Part shown: positions 1 through 7,696 of the stretch, piece after piece
Layout: each line of letters opens with the position of its first letter
Numbering within the stretch: position 1 is the first letter of the stretch
Source of the DNA: JBBDUG01 sp040904025
GTDB lineage: Bacteria; Patescibacteriota; Minisyncoccia; Phycocordibacterales; SW-6-46-9
DNA length: 18,706 nucleotides
Direction: 5' to 3'
NCBI GenBank assembly: GCA_040904025.1
Contig: JBBDUG010000043.1
Location: 1 to 18,706, forward strand
The notes under the pieces: generated by a model
Database searches by the model: none
The model's input: the letters and a program-made list of their open reading frames with translations, nothing else
What the model was told of the DNA's origin: nothing
Translations under genes and position numbers: made by a program

Positions 1-51
1 ACACTCGAGATTGATACAATGGGTGGTGTGGCTCGAAATTTGGATATATGA
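1..51 (+). CDS. C-terminal end of an upstream gene (partial, unidentified)
   Basis: The first frame is open from the left edge for 16 codons and ends in TGA at 49-51, giving a tail that reads TLEIDTMGGVARNLDI. The TGA shares the ATGA overlap (48-51) with the next start, the junction type used six more times in this window; this is the main reason to believe the frame is real. Too little is present to name a family. The second frame is also open across this stretch, so the call is tentative. Confidence 0.5.
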   Translation, partial: TLEIDTMGGVARNLDI

Positions 52-1199
52 ATATCATTATTTTTTCAACAGATGACTTTTTGCATCCTGCTGGCGGTGC
101 AGAAAGGGCTATAGCTGATATTACCAAGCGGTTGCAAGGTATTTCCTTTGATCTCATTTGCGCTAAGTTGCGCAGAGGGGTGCCACTTACAGAGACGATA
201 GGTAATGTAACTATTCACCGTATTGGTGTTGGAATCCCTATTGTAGATAAATTACTGCTACCTATTCTGGGGTGTATAAAGGTGTGGCGACTGAGAAGAA
301 AGAAAAAAATCCATGTCTTCTGGGTGATGATGGTGTCGTTTGCCGGTATTGCCGCCTATCTTCATAATTTATTTTGTCCAAATAAAAGGATTCCTATTGT
401 TCAGACCATTCAAGAGGGGGATTCAAAAGATCATATCCGCTATGCCCGTGGGGGTCTTATCCATCGCGGATGGTCATTTGCTCTCTCTTCAGCAAATAGG
501 GTCACCGTCATCAGTCACTATCTTGAAGGATTGGTGAGAGCGTATGGTTTTCGTGGTCGTATAGATTTTGTGCCCAATGGTGTTGATGTCGAGATGTTTC
601 AGAGACGTAATAGAGAAGAAGAGGAGAGGATAAAGAAGAAATACAATCTCTCTTCATTTGAGACTGTTCTTGTTACCACCTCACGGCTTGAGAAGAAAAA
701 TGCTGTAGGAGATATAATTAAATCACTTGAGCATCTTCAAAAAAATACAGCACTTCTGATTTTAGGTGATGGCAGTCTTCGGAAGGAGCTCGAGGTTCTC
801 GCTGAAAAAAGGGATTTTTCAAAAAATGTATTTTTCCTTGGATACAAAAAACATGAAGAGATTCCACCCTACCTCCATGTCTCTGATATATTTGTGAGAC
901 CCTCTCTTTCTGAAGGGATGGGGAACTCTTTCCTGGAAGCAATGGCAGCAGGTATCCCAGTTATCGGAACTCCGGTGGGGGGTATTGTTGATTTTCTTAA
1001 AGATGGAGAGACTGGATTCTTGTCACGGCCGGGGGATCCAAAAGAACTTGCTCGTGCAATCGAAAAAGTCTCTTCTCTTTCAGATGAGGAGCGAGAAGCA
1101 ATTACCACACGTGCACTCCGTGAAGTGGAGGGTACGTACGAATGGTCAACTGTTGCTGAGAAAATGGAAGAGATTTTTAAAGAAATAGGTACTATGTAG
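48..1199 (+). CDS. GT4-family (GT-B, retaining) glycosyltransferase
   Basis: The 383-residue protein has the two-Rossmann GT-B layout of family GT4. The N-terminal acceptor domain opens with a hydrophobic strand and a GGAER glycine loop near residues 16-20. The linker carries NGVDVEMF (N177). The donor-binding domain shows SRLEKKN (R213, K216/K217), then LILGDGS, then an intact EX7E motif (E289 and E297) within SEGMGNSFLEAMAAG, followed by a GTPVGG loop. Such enzymes move a sugar from a nucleotide-sugar to a lipid-linked glycan at the cytoplasmic face of the membrane. Donor and acceptor cannot be read from sequence. The start overlaps the upstream stop as ATGA, and the next gene begins 2 bases after the stop, so it is co-transcribed. 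No signal peptide or clear membrane segment is seen. Confidence 0.9.
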   Translation: MNIIIFSTDDFLHPAGGAERAIADITKRLQGISFDLICAKLRRGVPLTETIGNVTIHRIGVGIPIVDKLLLPILGCIKVWRLRRKKKIHVFWVMMVSFAGIAAYLHNLFCPNKRIPIVQTIQEGDSKDHIRYARGGLIHRGWSFALSSANRVTVISHYLEGLVRAYGFRGRIDFVPNGVDVEMFQRRNREEEERIKKKYNLSSFETVLVTTSRLEKKNAVGDIIKSLEHLQKNTALLILGDGSLRKELEVLAEKRDFSKNVFFLGYKKHEEIPPYLHVSDIFVRPSLSEGMGNSFLEAMAAGIPVIGTPVGGIVDFLKDGETGFLSRPGDPKELARAIEKVSSLSDEEREAITTRALREVEGTYEWSTVAEKMEEIFKEIGTM

Positions 1200-1201
1200 G
1201 T

Positions 1202-2383
1202 ATGAATGCACTTATCCTTGATGTACATCTTAAAGGTTCACTCTCGGTAATACGTTCACTTGGACGTCGTGGTATTTCTGTTGCAGCAGCTGCGAAACGA
1301 CGCAGTGCGTGTGGTCTTCACTCTCGTTTTGTGTCAAAGAGGTTTATATACCGCTCACCGAAGGGGCTTGATGTTTTTTATCACGATGTTGAACGTATTC
1401 TTGATGAATTAGCATCTCGGCCGGTTGTATATGCTTTCAGTGATGCGACAGTACTTGCGCTGGCACGCAACGAGGAAATCATGAGTCGTGTAGAGATGCT
1501 TTTGCCGGCTGGAAAGGATAGAGAGATAGGGTTTAGCAAAAAAGAAACACTTGCGCGTGCTCAAGAGCTTGGTATACCCATCCCTTCCATGATTGCATAT
1601 CGTGACGGTGCTGACTTGAGAGATGCAGTGAGGGATGAAAAGTGTCCATTGGTTATAAAGCCACAGCATAGTTTTGTGTGGGTTCACGGTCGTGGTGTGA
1701 GAGGAGATGTTTCCATTGCTGGTTCACGTGATGAGCTCGTCGATGAGGTGGAGAGAGTGTACAAGCAAACAACTGAGTGGCCACTTGTGCAGGAATATAT
1801 CGAAGGGGAGGAATGTGGTGTTGAATTTTTGTATGTAGATGGAGAAGCTGTGTTGGAGTGTGCGCACAAGCGCATTAGGTCACTTTCACCGACAGGTGGT
1901 GCAAGTGTGGTAAAGGAGACAATCTCAATACCAGAGGATATTGGAGAGATGTCTCGAGAGCTTCTCGATTCACTTTCATGGCATGGTCCTGCTATGGTGG
2001 AATGGAAGAGAGATAAGGATGGAAATCCGTACCTCATGGAAATAAATGGACGATTTTGGGGATCTCTTCCAGTTGCCGTAGCTGCAGGGCTGGATATTCC
2101 GTATGCATACTATCGTGCAGCTTCTGGCGAGAAGGTGGAAAGGTCAGTGTGCATGTCGGGTGTGCGCACACAACACATACTGGGTGATATCGCACATGTG
2201 TTAGGGGTTATGGGCAAGAAGGGGTATGTCGAAGGAAAGTTATACCCCAATCTTGCTCCCACACTCAAAGCTTTTCTGTCTGATTTATTTTCAACCCAGC
2301 ATGATGTGTGGTCTCTGAGCGATCCACTGCCGGCAATATGGGAGATTATCGATTATGGAGGTAAGTTGTTGAGAAAATCATGA
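1202..2383 (+). CDS. ATP-grasp superfamily ligase (carbamoyl-phosphate-synthase-like)
   Basis: The 393-residue protein has a complete ATP-grasp arrangement. A pre-ATP-grasp Rossmann-like region lies at about 1-110. The phosphate-binding lysine is in PLVIKP (K153), the hinge acidic residue in VQEYIEGEE (E198), and the metal-binding end in MEINGRFWGS (E280, N282, R284). ATP-grasp enzymes activate a carboxylate as an acyl-phosphate and join it to an amine or thiol. This type, related to carbamoyl-phosphate synthase large subunit and often annotated only as ATP-grasp, recurs in polysaccharide loci, where the substrate is usually unknown. The stop overlaps the next start as ATGA (2380-2383), tying it to the PHP hydrolase. 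The region reads GC-richer than genes further right. Fold and chemistry are confident; the substrate (for example an amino acid or an amino-sugar) is unknown. Confidence 0.88.
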   Translation: MNALILDVHLKGSLSVIRSLGRRGISVAAAAKRRSACGLHSRFVSKRFIYRSPKGLDVFYHDVERILDELASRPVVYAFSDATVLALARNEEIMSRVEMLLPAGKDREIGFSKKETLARAQELGIPIPSMIAYRDGADLRDAVRDEKCPLVIKPQHSFVWVHGRGVRGDVSIAGSRDELVDEVERVYKQTTEWPLVQEYIEGEECGVEFLYVDGEAVLECAHKRIRSLSPTGGASVVKETISIPEDIGEMSRELLDSLSWHGPAMVEWKRDKDGNPYLMEINGRFWGSLPVAVAAGLDIPYAYYRAASGEKVERSVCMSGVRTQHILGDIAHVLGVMGKKGYVEGKLYPNLAPTLKAFLSDLFSTQHDVWSLSDPLPAIWEIIDYGGKLLRKS

Positions 2384-3174
2384 TATATAAAGCTGTATCT
2401 CATATACATTCTACGATTTCATACGACGGAAAGGTTTCGCTTTCTGAGATCGCAACACTTTCCAAAGAGAGTGGTGTAGAAGTTGTCTGTATTACTGAGC
2501 ACTCAGATTATCTTGATCTCGATGATGTCCACAACCTTATCAGTGAGTGTAGGGAGTATAGTGATGACTCACTTCTTTTGGTTCCCGGTCTTGAAGTACC
2601 ACATGCCGATGGTCACGTGCTCGTCATTGGTATAGATGATGAGATTAAGAGTCTCAACCCTCTTTCTGTTATTGAGCAGTATAAAGATACGGCTTTCATT
2701 GTATTTCCCCATCCACACAGAAGCTCGTTTATCATCAGTGATGTACTTTTAGGACGCCTTGATGCTATTGAGGTGTGGAATTCCCAGTACGATGGGAAGC
2801 GTTATCCTCGATCTAGATCATTGCGATACGTGCGTAGAGTACAACAAAGAGGTTCGGGGGTAGGGGTTTTTGCCGGGCTTGATTTTCATAGGCGCTCACA
2901 TTGGGGCGGTCCTCGTATTGAAATTGAAGCAGCGGGTGCCACGCAAAAAGAAATCACCCGTGCTCTCAAGAGAGGAGATTATCGTATTGTGGGTGCGGGG
3001 GTAGAAATATCGTCTGAGGGAGAGGTGGGGGGAAGGGCGTTGTGGAAGATTGAAATTGTTGGATCTTTGTATGTTTTTATTACTTCTTTATTTAAGCAGT
3101 TAAGCCAGGTATTACATGCGGTGGGTATACGCCCTCCGCAGGGGATAAAAGAGTGGTTGAGGCGTAATATTTAG
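2380..3174 (+). CDS. PHP-domain metallohydrolase (phosphoesterase-like)
   Basis: The 264-residue protein carries the ordered metal ligands of the PHP family: HxH at H8/H10, TEHSD with H41 and D43, GLEV with E72 then H75/H79, PHPHR with H111 and H113, E131, and GLDFH with D168 and H170. These build a TIM-barrel site with up to three metals. Relatives include histidinol phosphatase, polymerase PHP domains and the PHP-type tyrosine phosphatases CpsB/YwqE of capsule loci. It is more like the general PHP phosphoesterases than CpsB, and no tyrosine kinase gene is present here. Residues about 218-245 are hydrophobic, followed by a basic tail, which may attach it to the membrane. It overlaps the ATP-grasp gene by four bases, so the two products probably act in one step or on one substrate. 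Which phosphoester is cut is unknown. Confidence 0.87.
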   Translation: MIYKAVSHIHSTISYDGKVSLSEIATLSKESGVEVVCITEHSDYLDLDDVHNLISECREYSDDSLLLVPGLEVPHADGHVLVIGIDDEIKSLNPLSVIEQYKDTAFIVFPHPHRSSFIISDVLLGRLDAIEVWNSQYDGKRYPRSRSLRYVRRVQQRGSGVGVFAGLDFHRRSHWGGPRIEIEAAGATQKEITRALKRGDYRIVGAGVEISSEGEVGGRALWKIEIVGSLYVFITSLFKQLSQVLHAVGIRPPQGIKEWLRRNI

Positions 3175-3208
3175 ATTAACGTAGTTAAGCCATATTTTGA
3201 GGCATTTA

Positions 3209-3232
3209 CTTAAAATCTAACTAGGTTTTAAG
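3209..3232. repeat. 24-base imperfect palindrome, possible operator or weak stem
   Basis: Arms CTTAAAA (3209-3215) and TTTTAAG (3226-3232) are perfect inverted repeats, and the inner bases continue with CTA/TAG, so 20 of 24 positions are self-complementary. It lies in the 103-base gap between the PHP gene and the next glycosyltransferase, the only sizeable gap in block A. AT-rich symmetry suits a protein-binding site better than a terminator: the stem is weak and no T-run follows. Confidence 0.45.
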
Positions 3233-3277
3233 GGGAATACGGTGGCTTTATATGGGTGTTTGATATAGGGTGAAGAT

Positions 3278-4405
3278 ATGAAAATACTTCTTACCACAGG
3301 TATATTTCCTCCAGAAACAGGTGGTCCTGCCACACTTACCCCTCTTATTGCAGATGCGCTTATAGATCGGGGGCATGATGTCACCGTGCTTACATTCTCA
3401 GACCACGTCCAAGAGAGTGTTGATGAAAAGTATTCTTTTAATCTTGTTCGTGTGGTTCGGGGGAATAAGTTGTCGAATTATTGGCGTTTTTTTAGAGAGG
3501 TTTGGGATAGGATTGATGATGTTGATTTTGTATATTCCCTTGGCTGGTTTACCGCCGGTATTCCACTTTCTCTTGCAGCGCGGCTAAAGAAGAAACCCTA
3601 TGTTGTACGTGTCGGTGGAGATTACGCCTGGGAGCGGTATTTAAGTTGGGGGAGAGAGCCACTTACAATTCGTGAATTTTACAGCACAGGGGTGTATAAA
3701 AAAGGAGGGCTTTCTGTCTTCTTTATGCTGATTAAATGGGTATTCTCTGGTGCACATCATGTTGTGTTTAATAGTGATGTACAGAGAGAACTCTATGAGA
3801 AGTATTACAAACTTGATTCCGACAAAACCATTACTATTTATAATCCAAGTCCCCGTCTTTCTGTTGATTCAGATAGAACTCTTCGAAAAGAGATCTTTTT
3901 TGCCGGGCGGTTGGAGGAGAAAAACAATGTCTCCACTCTCATCGATGCGTTTGCCCTGGCTGATTTAGATAGTTTTAAATTGACTATTGTTGGGGAGGGT
4001 TCGCAGAAAAAGAAACTCATGGACAAAGTTTCTGATCACGGGATGGAGGAGACGATAACCTTTTTGTTGCCGATGGATAAATCACAACTACTTAAACACA
4101 TGAAGGATGTATATTGTGTTGTGCTTCCAAGTTGGACAGATGTGTCTCCTAATACTGCTTATGAAGCACTTTCTCTTGGAGTCCCTCTTGTCATTACAGA
4201 GGAAAATTATCTTCCATTTCGTGATAGTCTAAATATGATGTTTGATCCACATTCCTCCAAACAACTTTCACAAATTCTTGAACATCTCGGTGATGAGGTG
4301 GAGCATCATAGAGCTAAACAGCAAATTTCAACTATTGATTTCCAACATTCTCTCGATGATTTTATACATAAGCATGTGATGCTTTTTAATACAATTCAAT
4401 CATGA
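3278..4405 (+). CDS. GT4-family glycosyltransferase with a D-for-E motif change
   Basis: The 375-residue GT-B protein starts with a typical GT4 strand-loop (MKILLTTGIFPPETGGPA), where the GG loop contacts the donor phosphates. The donor domain shows FAGRLEEKNN, TIVGEGS and the motif region SWTDVSPNTAYEAL. There the first acid of EX7E is aspartate (D288) while the second glutamate (E296) is kept. The linker reads IYNPSPR instead of the usual NGVD. Aspartate at that site is tolerated in some GT4 enzymes, so I expect activity. The ATG is preceded by a weak purine-rich stretch (AGGGTG), one of the few SD-like sequences here, which fits a gene that opens a transcript after a gap. The stop overlaps the next start as ATGA. 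Donor and acceptor are unknown. Confidence 0.88.
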   Translation: MKILLTTGIFPPETGGPATLTPLIADALIDRGHDVTVLTFSDHVQESVDEKYSFNLVRVVRGNKLSNYWRFFREVWDRIDDVDFVYSLGWFTAGIPLSLAARLKKKPYVVRVGGDYAWERYLSWGREPLTIREFYSTGVYKKGGLSVFFMLIKWVFSGAHHVVFNSDVQRELYEKYYKLDSDKTITIYNPSPRLSVDSDRTLRKEIFFAGRLEEKNNVSTLIDAFALADLDSFKLTIVGEGSQKKKLMDKVSDHGMEETITFLLPMDKSQLLKHMKDVYCVVLPSWTDVSPNTAYEALSLGVPLVITEENYLPFRDSLNMMFDPHSSKQLSQILEHLGDEVEHHRAKQQISTIDFQHSLDDFIHKHVMLFNTIQS

Positions 4406-5535
4406 AGGTGTTGATGATCAGCTCAGGAACGAATACGAAGTTTTTTGAAAGAGAGTCTTCCGTGCGTAAACGTATGGCAGAGTATGGATCTATTGTTGAT
4501 GAGCTTCATATTATTGTCTTTTCACCAAAAGGGTATGAGGTAGAGCAGATTGCAGATAATGTGTGGGTATATCCGACAAACTCAGTATCAAAACTTTTCT
4601 ATAGTTTTGACGGTATACGCATAGGGAAAACTATTGTTGACGGAGACGAGTGGATTATTACAGCACAAGATCCTTTTGAGGCTGGATTTGCTGCATGGTC
4701 TCTTTCTTATTTCTTTGAGATTCCTTTTGAAGTTCAGGTTCATGGAGATATCTACAATACATATTTCATAACAGGAAATACATTTAATGTATTTCGTAGG
4801 CCTGTAGGTTTTTTTGTCTTACCAAAGGCAGATCACATTAGGGTGGTTTCTCAACGTATTGCAGATTCTTTACAGAACCGTGGTATACCAAAGGAGAAAA
4901 TAACAGTTTTTCCAGTTGTTGTTGATATTGATGTGTTTAAAAAGAGTGAACCCTCGTTTGATGTATATGACAAATATCCTCAGTTTGATTCTGTTCTTCT
5001 TGCTGTTTCTCGTCTTGAGGTTGAAAAAGATATACCAACAGCACTTAGAGCTCTTGCTTATATTGTACAAAAAGGTATAAACGCAGGTCTCGTCATAGTT
5101 GGCACTGGTCGATTGAAAAAAGATTTCCGGGATTTGGTCAAAAATCTTGGAATTGAGAAGCGTGTGATTTTTGAAGGGTGGCAAGATGATCTTGTTTCGT
5201 ATTACAAGACAGCTGATATCTTCTTGAATACTTCATTGCACGAGGGGTATGCACGTACGTTAATTGAAGCTGCAGCTTCTGGGATCCCAATCATTTCGAC
5301 AGATGTTGGTATAGTAGGTGATATATTGATAGGGGATAGAGATATTGAAGTATGTGATACAGGTGATGAAATATGTTTTGCTACAAAGACAAGTGAGTTA
5401 TTGAAGAACGAAAAGAAGTATAGCCAATTAAGAAAGCATGCCCGTAATTCGGTAGAAGCACATATATATTCTCAAAAGGGATATCTATCTATGATACAAA
5501 AAAACTGGAAAAAGTGTTTAATGACAAAATCATGA
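4402..5535 (+). CDS. GT4-family glycosyltransferase
   Basis: This 377-residue GT-B protein has an N-terminal acceptor domain with the EIPFEVQVHGDI strand. The linker strand ends VVVDIDVF, and the donor domain contains AVSRLEVEKDI, LVIVGTGR, VIFEGW and an intact EX7E (E281, E289) within HEGYARTLIEAAASG. It is a probable retaining sugar transferase building the lipid-linked repeat unit in the cytoplasm. It is translationally coupled at both ends: ATGA at 4402-4405 with the gene before and ATGA at 5532-5535 with the gene after. Local AT content is higher than in the first three complete genes. Specificity cannot be read from the sequence. Confidence 0.9.
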   Translation: MKVLMISSGTNTKFFERESSVRKRMAEYGSIVDELHIIVFSPKGYEVEQIADNVWVYPTNSVSKLFYSFDGIRIGKTIVDGDEWIITAQDPFEAGFAAWSLSYFFEIPFEVQVHGDIYNTYFITGNTFNVFRRPVGFFVLPKADHIRVVSQRIADSLQNRGIPKEKITVFPVVVDIDVFKKSEPSFDVYDKYPQFDSVLLAVSRLEVEKDIPTALRALAYIVQKGINAGLVIVGTGRLKKDFRDLVKNLGIEKRVIFEGWQDDLVSYYKTADIFLNTSLHEGYARTLIEAAASGIPIISTDVGIVGDILIGDRDIEVCDTGDEICFATKTSELLKNEKKYSQLRKHARNSVEAHIYSQKGYLSMIQKNWKKCLMTKS

Positions 5536-6563
5536 AATTACTCATATGTACACAAAAAGTTGATATAAATGATTCAATTCTTGGCTTCTTCCACAGATGG
5601 ATTGAAGAATTTTCACAACATTTTGAAAAGATAAGTGTTATCTGTCTTGAAGAGGGAGAGTATAATTTACCTGATAATGTACATGTATATTCTCTTGGAA
5701 AAGAGGAGTGGCAGTCACGTATACAGTATGTTCTACGTTTTTATCAATACATATGGAGATTGAGAAAAGAGTATTCACATATTTTTGTGCATATGAATCC
5801 AGAACATATTATACTTGGAGGTTTTTTCTGGAAGTTGGCAAATAAAAAGATTGGTCTGTGGTATAACCATACTGTTGGAAGTTTTTGGTTAAGAATATCC
5901 TGGGTATTCTGCGATTGGGTCTTTCATACATCACCATTTGCATATACAGCTAGGTATAATAAATCTCTCCGTATGCCTGCTGGTATTAATTTGGATATTT
6001 TTAAGTTAATATCGGATGTTAAAAAAAGAGAGAATAGTATATATTTTCAGGGAAGAGTGACAGTATCAAAAAGAGTCCATGTTCTTCTCGAGTCTTTTGC
6101 CATTTTGCGGAAAAGGGGTATACATGCTTTGCTCACAGTGGTTGGCCCAGAGGAAGATTCATATATTACCCCTTTTAAACAAAAATATTCTGACTATATT
6201 GACAAAAAAGAAATCATGTTTTTAGGAGGAAAAAAACATGATAGTACTGTCAATTTATTTAATGCACATGAGGTGTGTGTTAATCTTACTGATGATGGAA
6301 ATTATGATAAAACTGTACTTGAAGCAATGGCTTGCGGATGCATACCAGTAGTCGCGAGTATTGCTTTTGAGGATGTTATCCCAAATGAATTGCGCCCTGA
6401 ATCAAACAACCCACTAAGCGTCGCAGAATGCATTGAATATGCACTGTCTCTTTCTCCTGAAAAAAGTCGTAAAATATCTCACAAGTTTCGGCTTTATGTA
6501 GAAAGGAACCACTCTCTCACTTTGTTATCAGAACGATTATATAACACGTTCGCACGTTTATGA
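5532..6563 (+). CDS. GT4-like glycosyltransferase lacking the first EX7E glutamate
   Basis: The 343-residue protein has a shortened GT-B layout: an N-terminal domain, MPAGINLDIF as linker, then the donor domain with YFQGRVTVSKRV, LTVVGPEED, IMFLGGKKH and LTDDGNYDKTVLEAMACG. The second glutamate of EX7E is present (E264), but the residue eight before it is glycine, preceded by two aspartates that may substitute. This fits the sub-group with a GxxDKTxLEA pattern. An in-frame ATG lies upstream at 5514, but 5532 gives the ATGA overlap used throughout this cluster and starts directly at the KLLICTQ strand, so I chose it. The stop overlaps the next start as ATGA. It probably acts with its neighbours in oligosaccharide assembly; activity is slightly less certain because of the altered motif. 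Confidence 0.82.
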   Translation: MKLLICTQKVDINDSILGFFHRWIEEFSQHFEKISVICLEEGEYNLPDNVHVYSLGKEEWQSRIQYVLRFYQYIWRLRKEYSHIFVHMNPEHIILGGFFWKLANKKIGLWYNHTVGSFWLRISWVFCDWVFHTSPFAYTARYNKSLRMPAGINLDIFKLISDVKKRENSIYFQGRVTVSKRVHVLLESFAILRKRGIHALLTVVGPEEDSYITPFKQKYSDYIDKKEIMFLGGKKHDSTVNLFNAHEVCVNLTDDGNYDKTVLEAMACGCIPVVASIAFEDVIPNELRPESNNPLSVAECIEYALSLSPEKSRKISHKFRLYVERNHSLTLLSERLYNTFARL

Positions 6564-7696
6564 GTTTGGAGGATAATCAAAAAATAAAAGTAGCTATCGT
6601 CATTAATGATTTTTTAGTTGGTGGCGCTCAGAGATTGGTAGCCGATCAGTTAAAATATCTCGATAGAGAGCGGTTTGAATATGTATTGATCACCCTTTTT
6701 ACCTTTCCTGGTAAGTCGAACTTTCATCACCTAATTCCAGATGATGTTCAACTACACCAACTTTCTTTTTCAAGCTTTAAAGATGTTAAAAATTGGATAA
6801 ATCTTTTTCAGTTATTAAGAGAAATACGTCCTAATATTGTTATTTCTCATCTTTTTTTCAGTAATACCGTTACTCGCATCTTGAAAGTCCTTTGTGGGTA
6901 TACTTGTATAGCAGTTGTGCATAATACATATATTGATAAGACACACTTGCAGATTTTTGTAGATAAAATATTGTCATATGCAACATATAAAATTGTTGCT
7001 GTATCAAAAACAGTCGCATTGTTTACTTCAAGACAGGAGAGAATACCACGGACTAAATTTGAAATTATCCATAATGGAATTGATATTAAAGAAATTAATA
7101 GTCGAATAGTAAAACTTTCTAGCAAAGATGTTCTTAAGGAAGAGTTAGGTTTTAGGAAAAATGACAAATTATTTATTAATGTTGCACGACTTACACCACA
7201 AAAAAACCAGTTACTATTGATTGAATCTTTTGCTCATTTTGTTTCAAAATATCCCGAGTCTCATTTAGTTATCCTCGGAGAGGGGGGGCTACGGAGAAAA
7301 CTAGAGGGCATGATTAATAAATACAGTCTTCATCAAAAGATTTCTTTATGTGGCTATGTGGATCCAATCCCATATTATAAGGTGAGTGATTATTTTATTT
7401 TAACATCTCATATCGAAGGGTTTGCGATAGTGGGCATAGAAGCAATGACATGCGGCTTACCAGTTGTTTCTACTAAAACAGCTGGTCCTGATGAGTATAT
7501 CCAGGAAGGAAAGAATGGTTTTTTTATTGAACCAGCATCAACGAAAGAAGTTGTGAAAAGTATGGAGCGAGTAGCACTTTTTCCAGATTATGATTTTTTA
7601 CGTAAGAATGCTGTAAATAGTGCACAAGAATTTGATATACGTAATACGGTAGCAAAATACTCTACATTATTATCTAGCGCGGCTTGTCAGCAATAG
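6560..7696 (+). CDS. GT4-family glycosyltransferase
   Basis: The 378-residue protein is a full GT4 enzyme. The N-terminus has VAIVINDFLVGGAQRLV with the glycine loop expected for donor phosphate contact. HNGID forms the linker, NVARLTPQKNQ carries the basic donor-contact residues, VILGEGG follows, and an intact EX7E lies at E286/E294 in IEGFAIVGIEAMTCG. The STKTAGPDEYI loop after it resembles GT4 enzymes that use UDP-HexNAc or UDP-Gal, but this is not diagnostic. It is the last gene of block A. It starts with an ATGA overlap, and its end overlaps the convergent minus-strand gene by 23 bases. The DNA is among the most AT-rich in the window (15 GC of 60 at 7081-7140). Confidence 0.9.
   Translation: MSLEDNQKIKVAIVINDFLVGGAQRLVADQLKYLDRERFEYVLITLFTFPGKSNFHHLIPDDVQLHQLSFSSFKDVKNWINLFQLLREIRPNIVISHLFFSNTVTRILKVLCGYTCIAVVHNTYIDKTHLQIFVDKILSYATYKIVAVSKTVALFTSRQERIPRTKFEIIHNGIDIKEINSRIVKLSSKDVLKEELGFRKNDKLFINVARLTPQKNQLLLIESFAHFVSKYPESHLVILGEGGLRRKLEGMINKYSLHQKISLCGYVDPIPYYKVSDYFILTSHIEGFAIVGIEAMTCGLPVVSTKTAGPDEYIQEGKNGFFIEPASTKEVVKSMERVALFPDYDFLRKNAVNSAQEFDIRNTVAKYSTLLSSAACQQ

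Noticed and set aside
2..66. Second reading frame open from the left edge as the upstream gene
   Set aside because: It runs past the next start into the glycosyltransferase gene, while the first frame ends exactly at an ATGA junction.
5514..5531. Upstream ATG start for the glycosyltransferase at 5532
   Set aside because: It adds only six residues and loses the ATGA overlap seen at the other coupled junctions.
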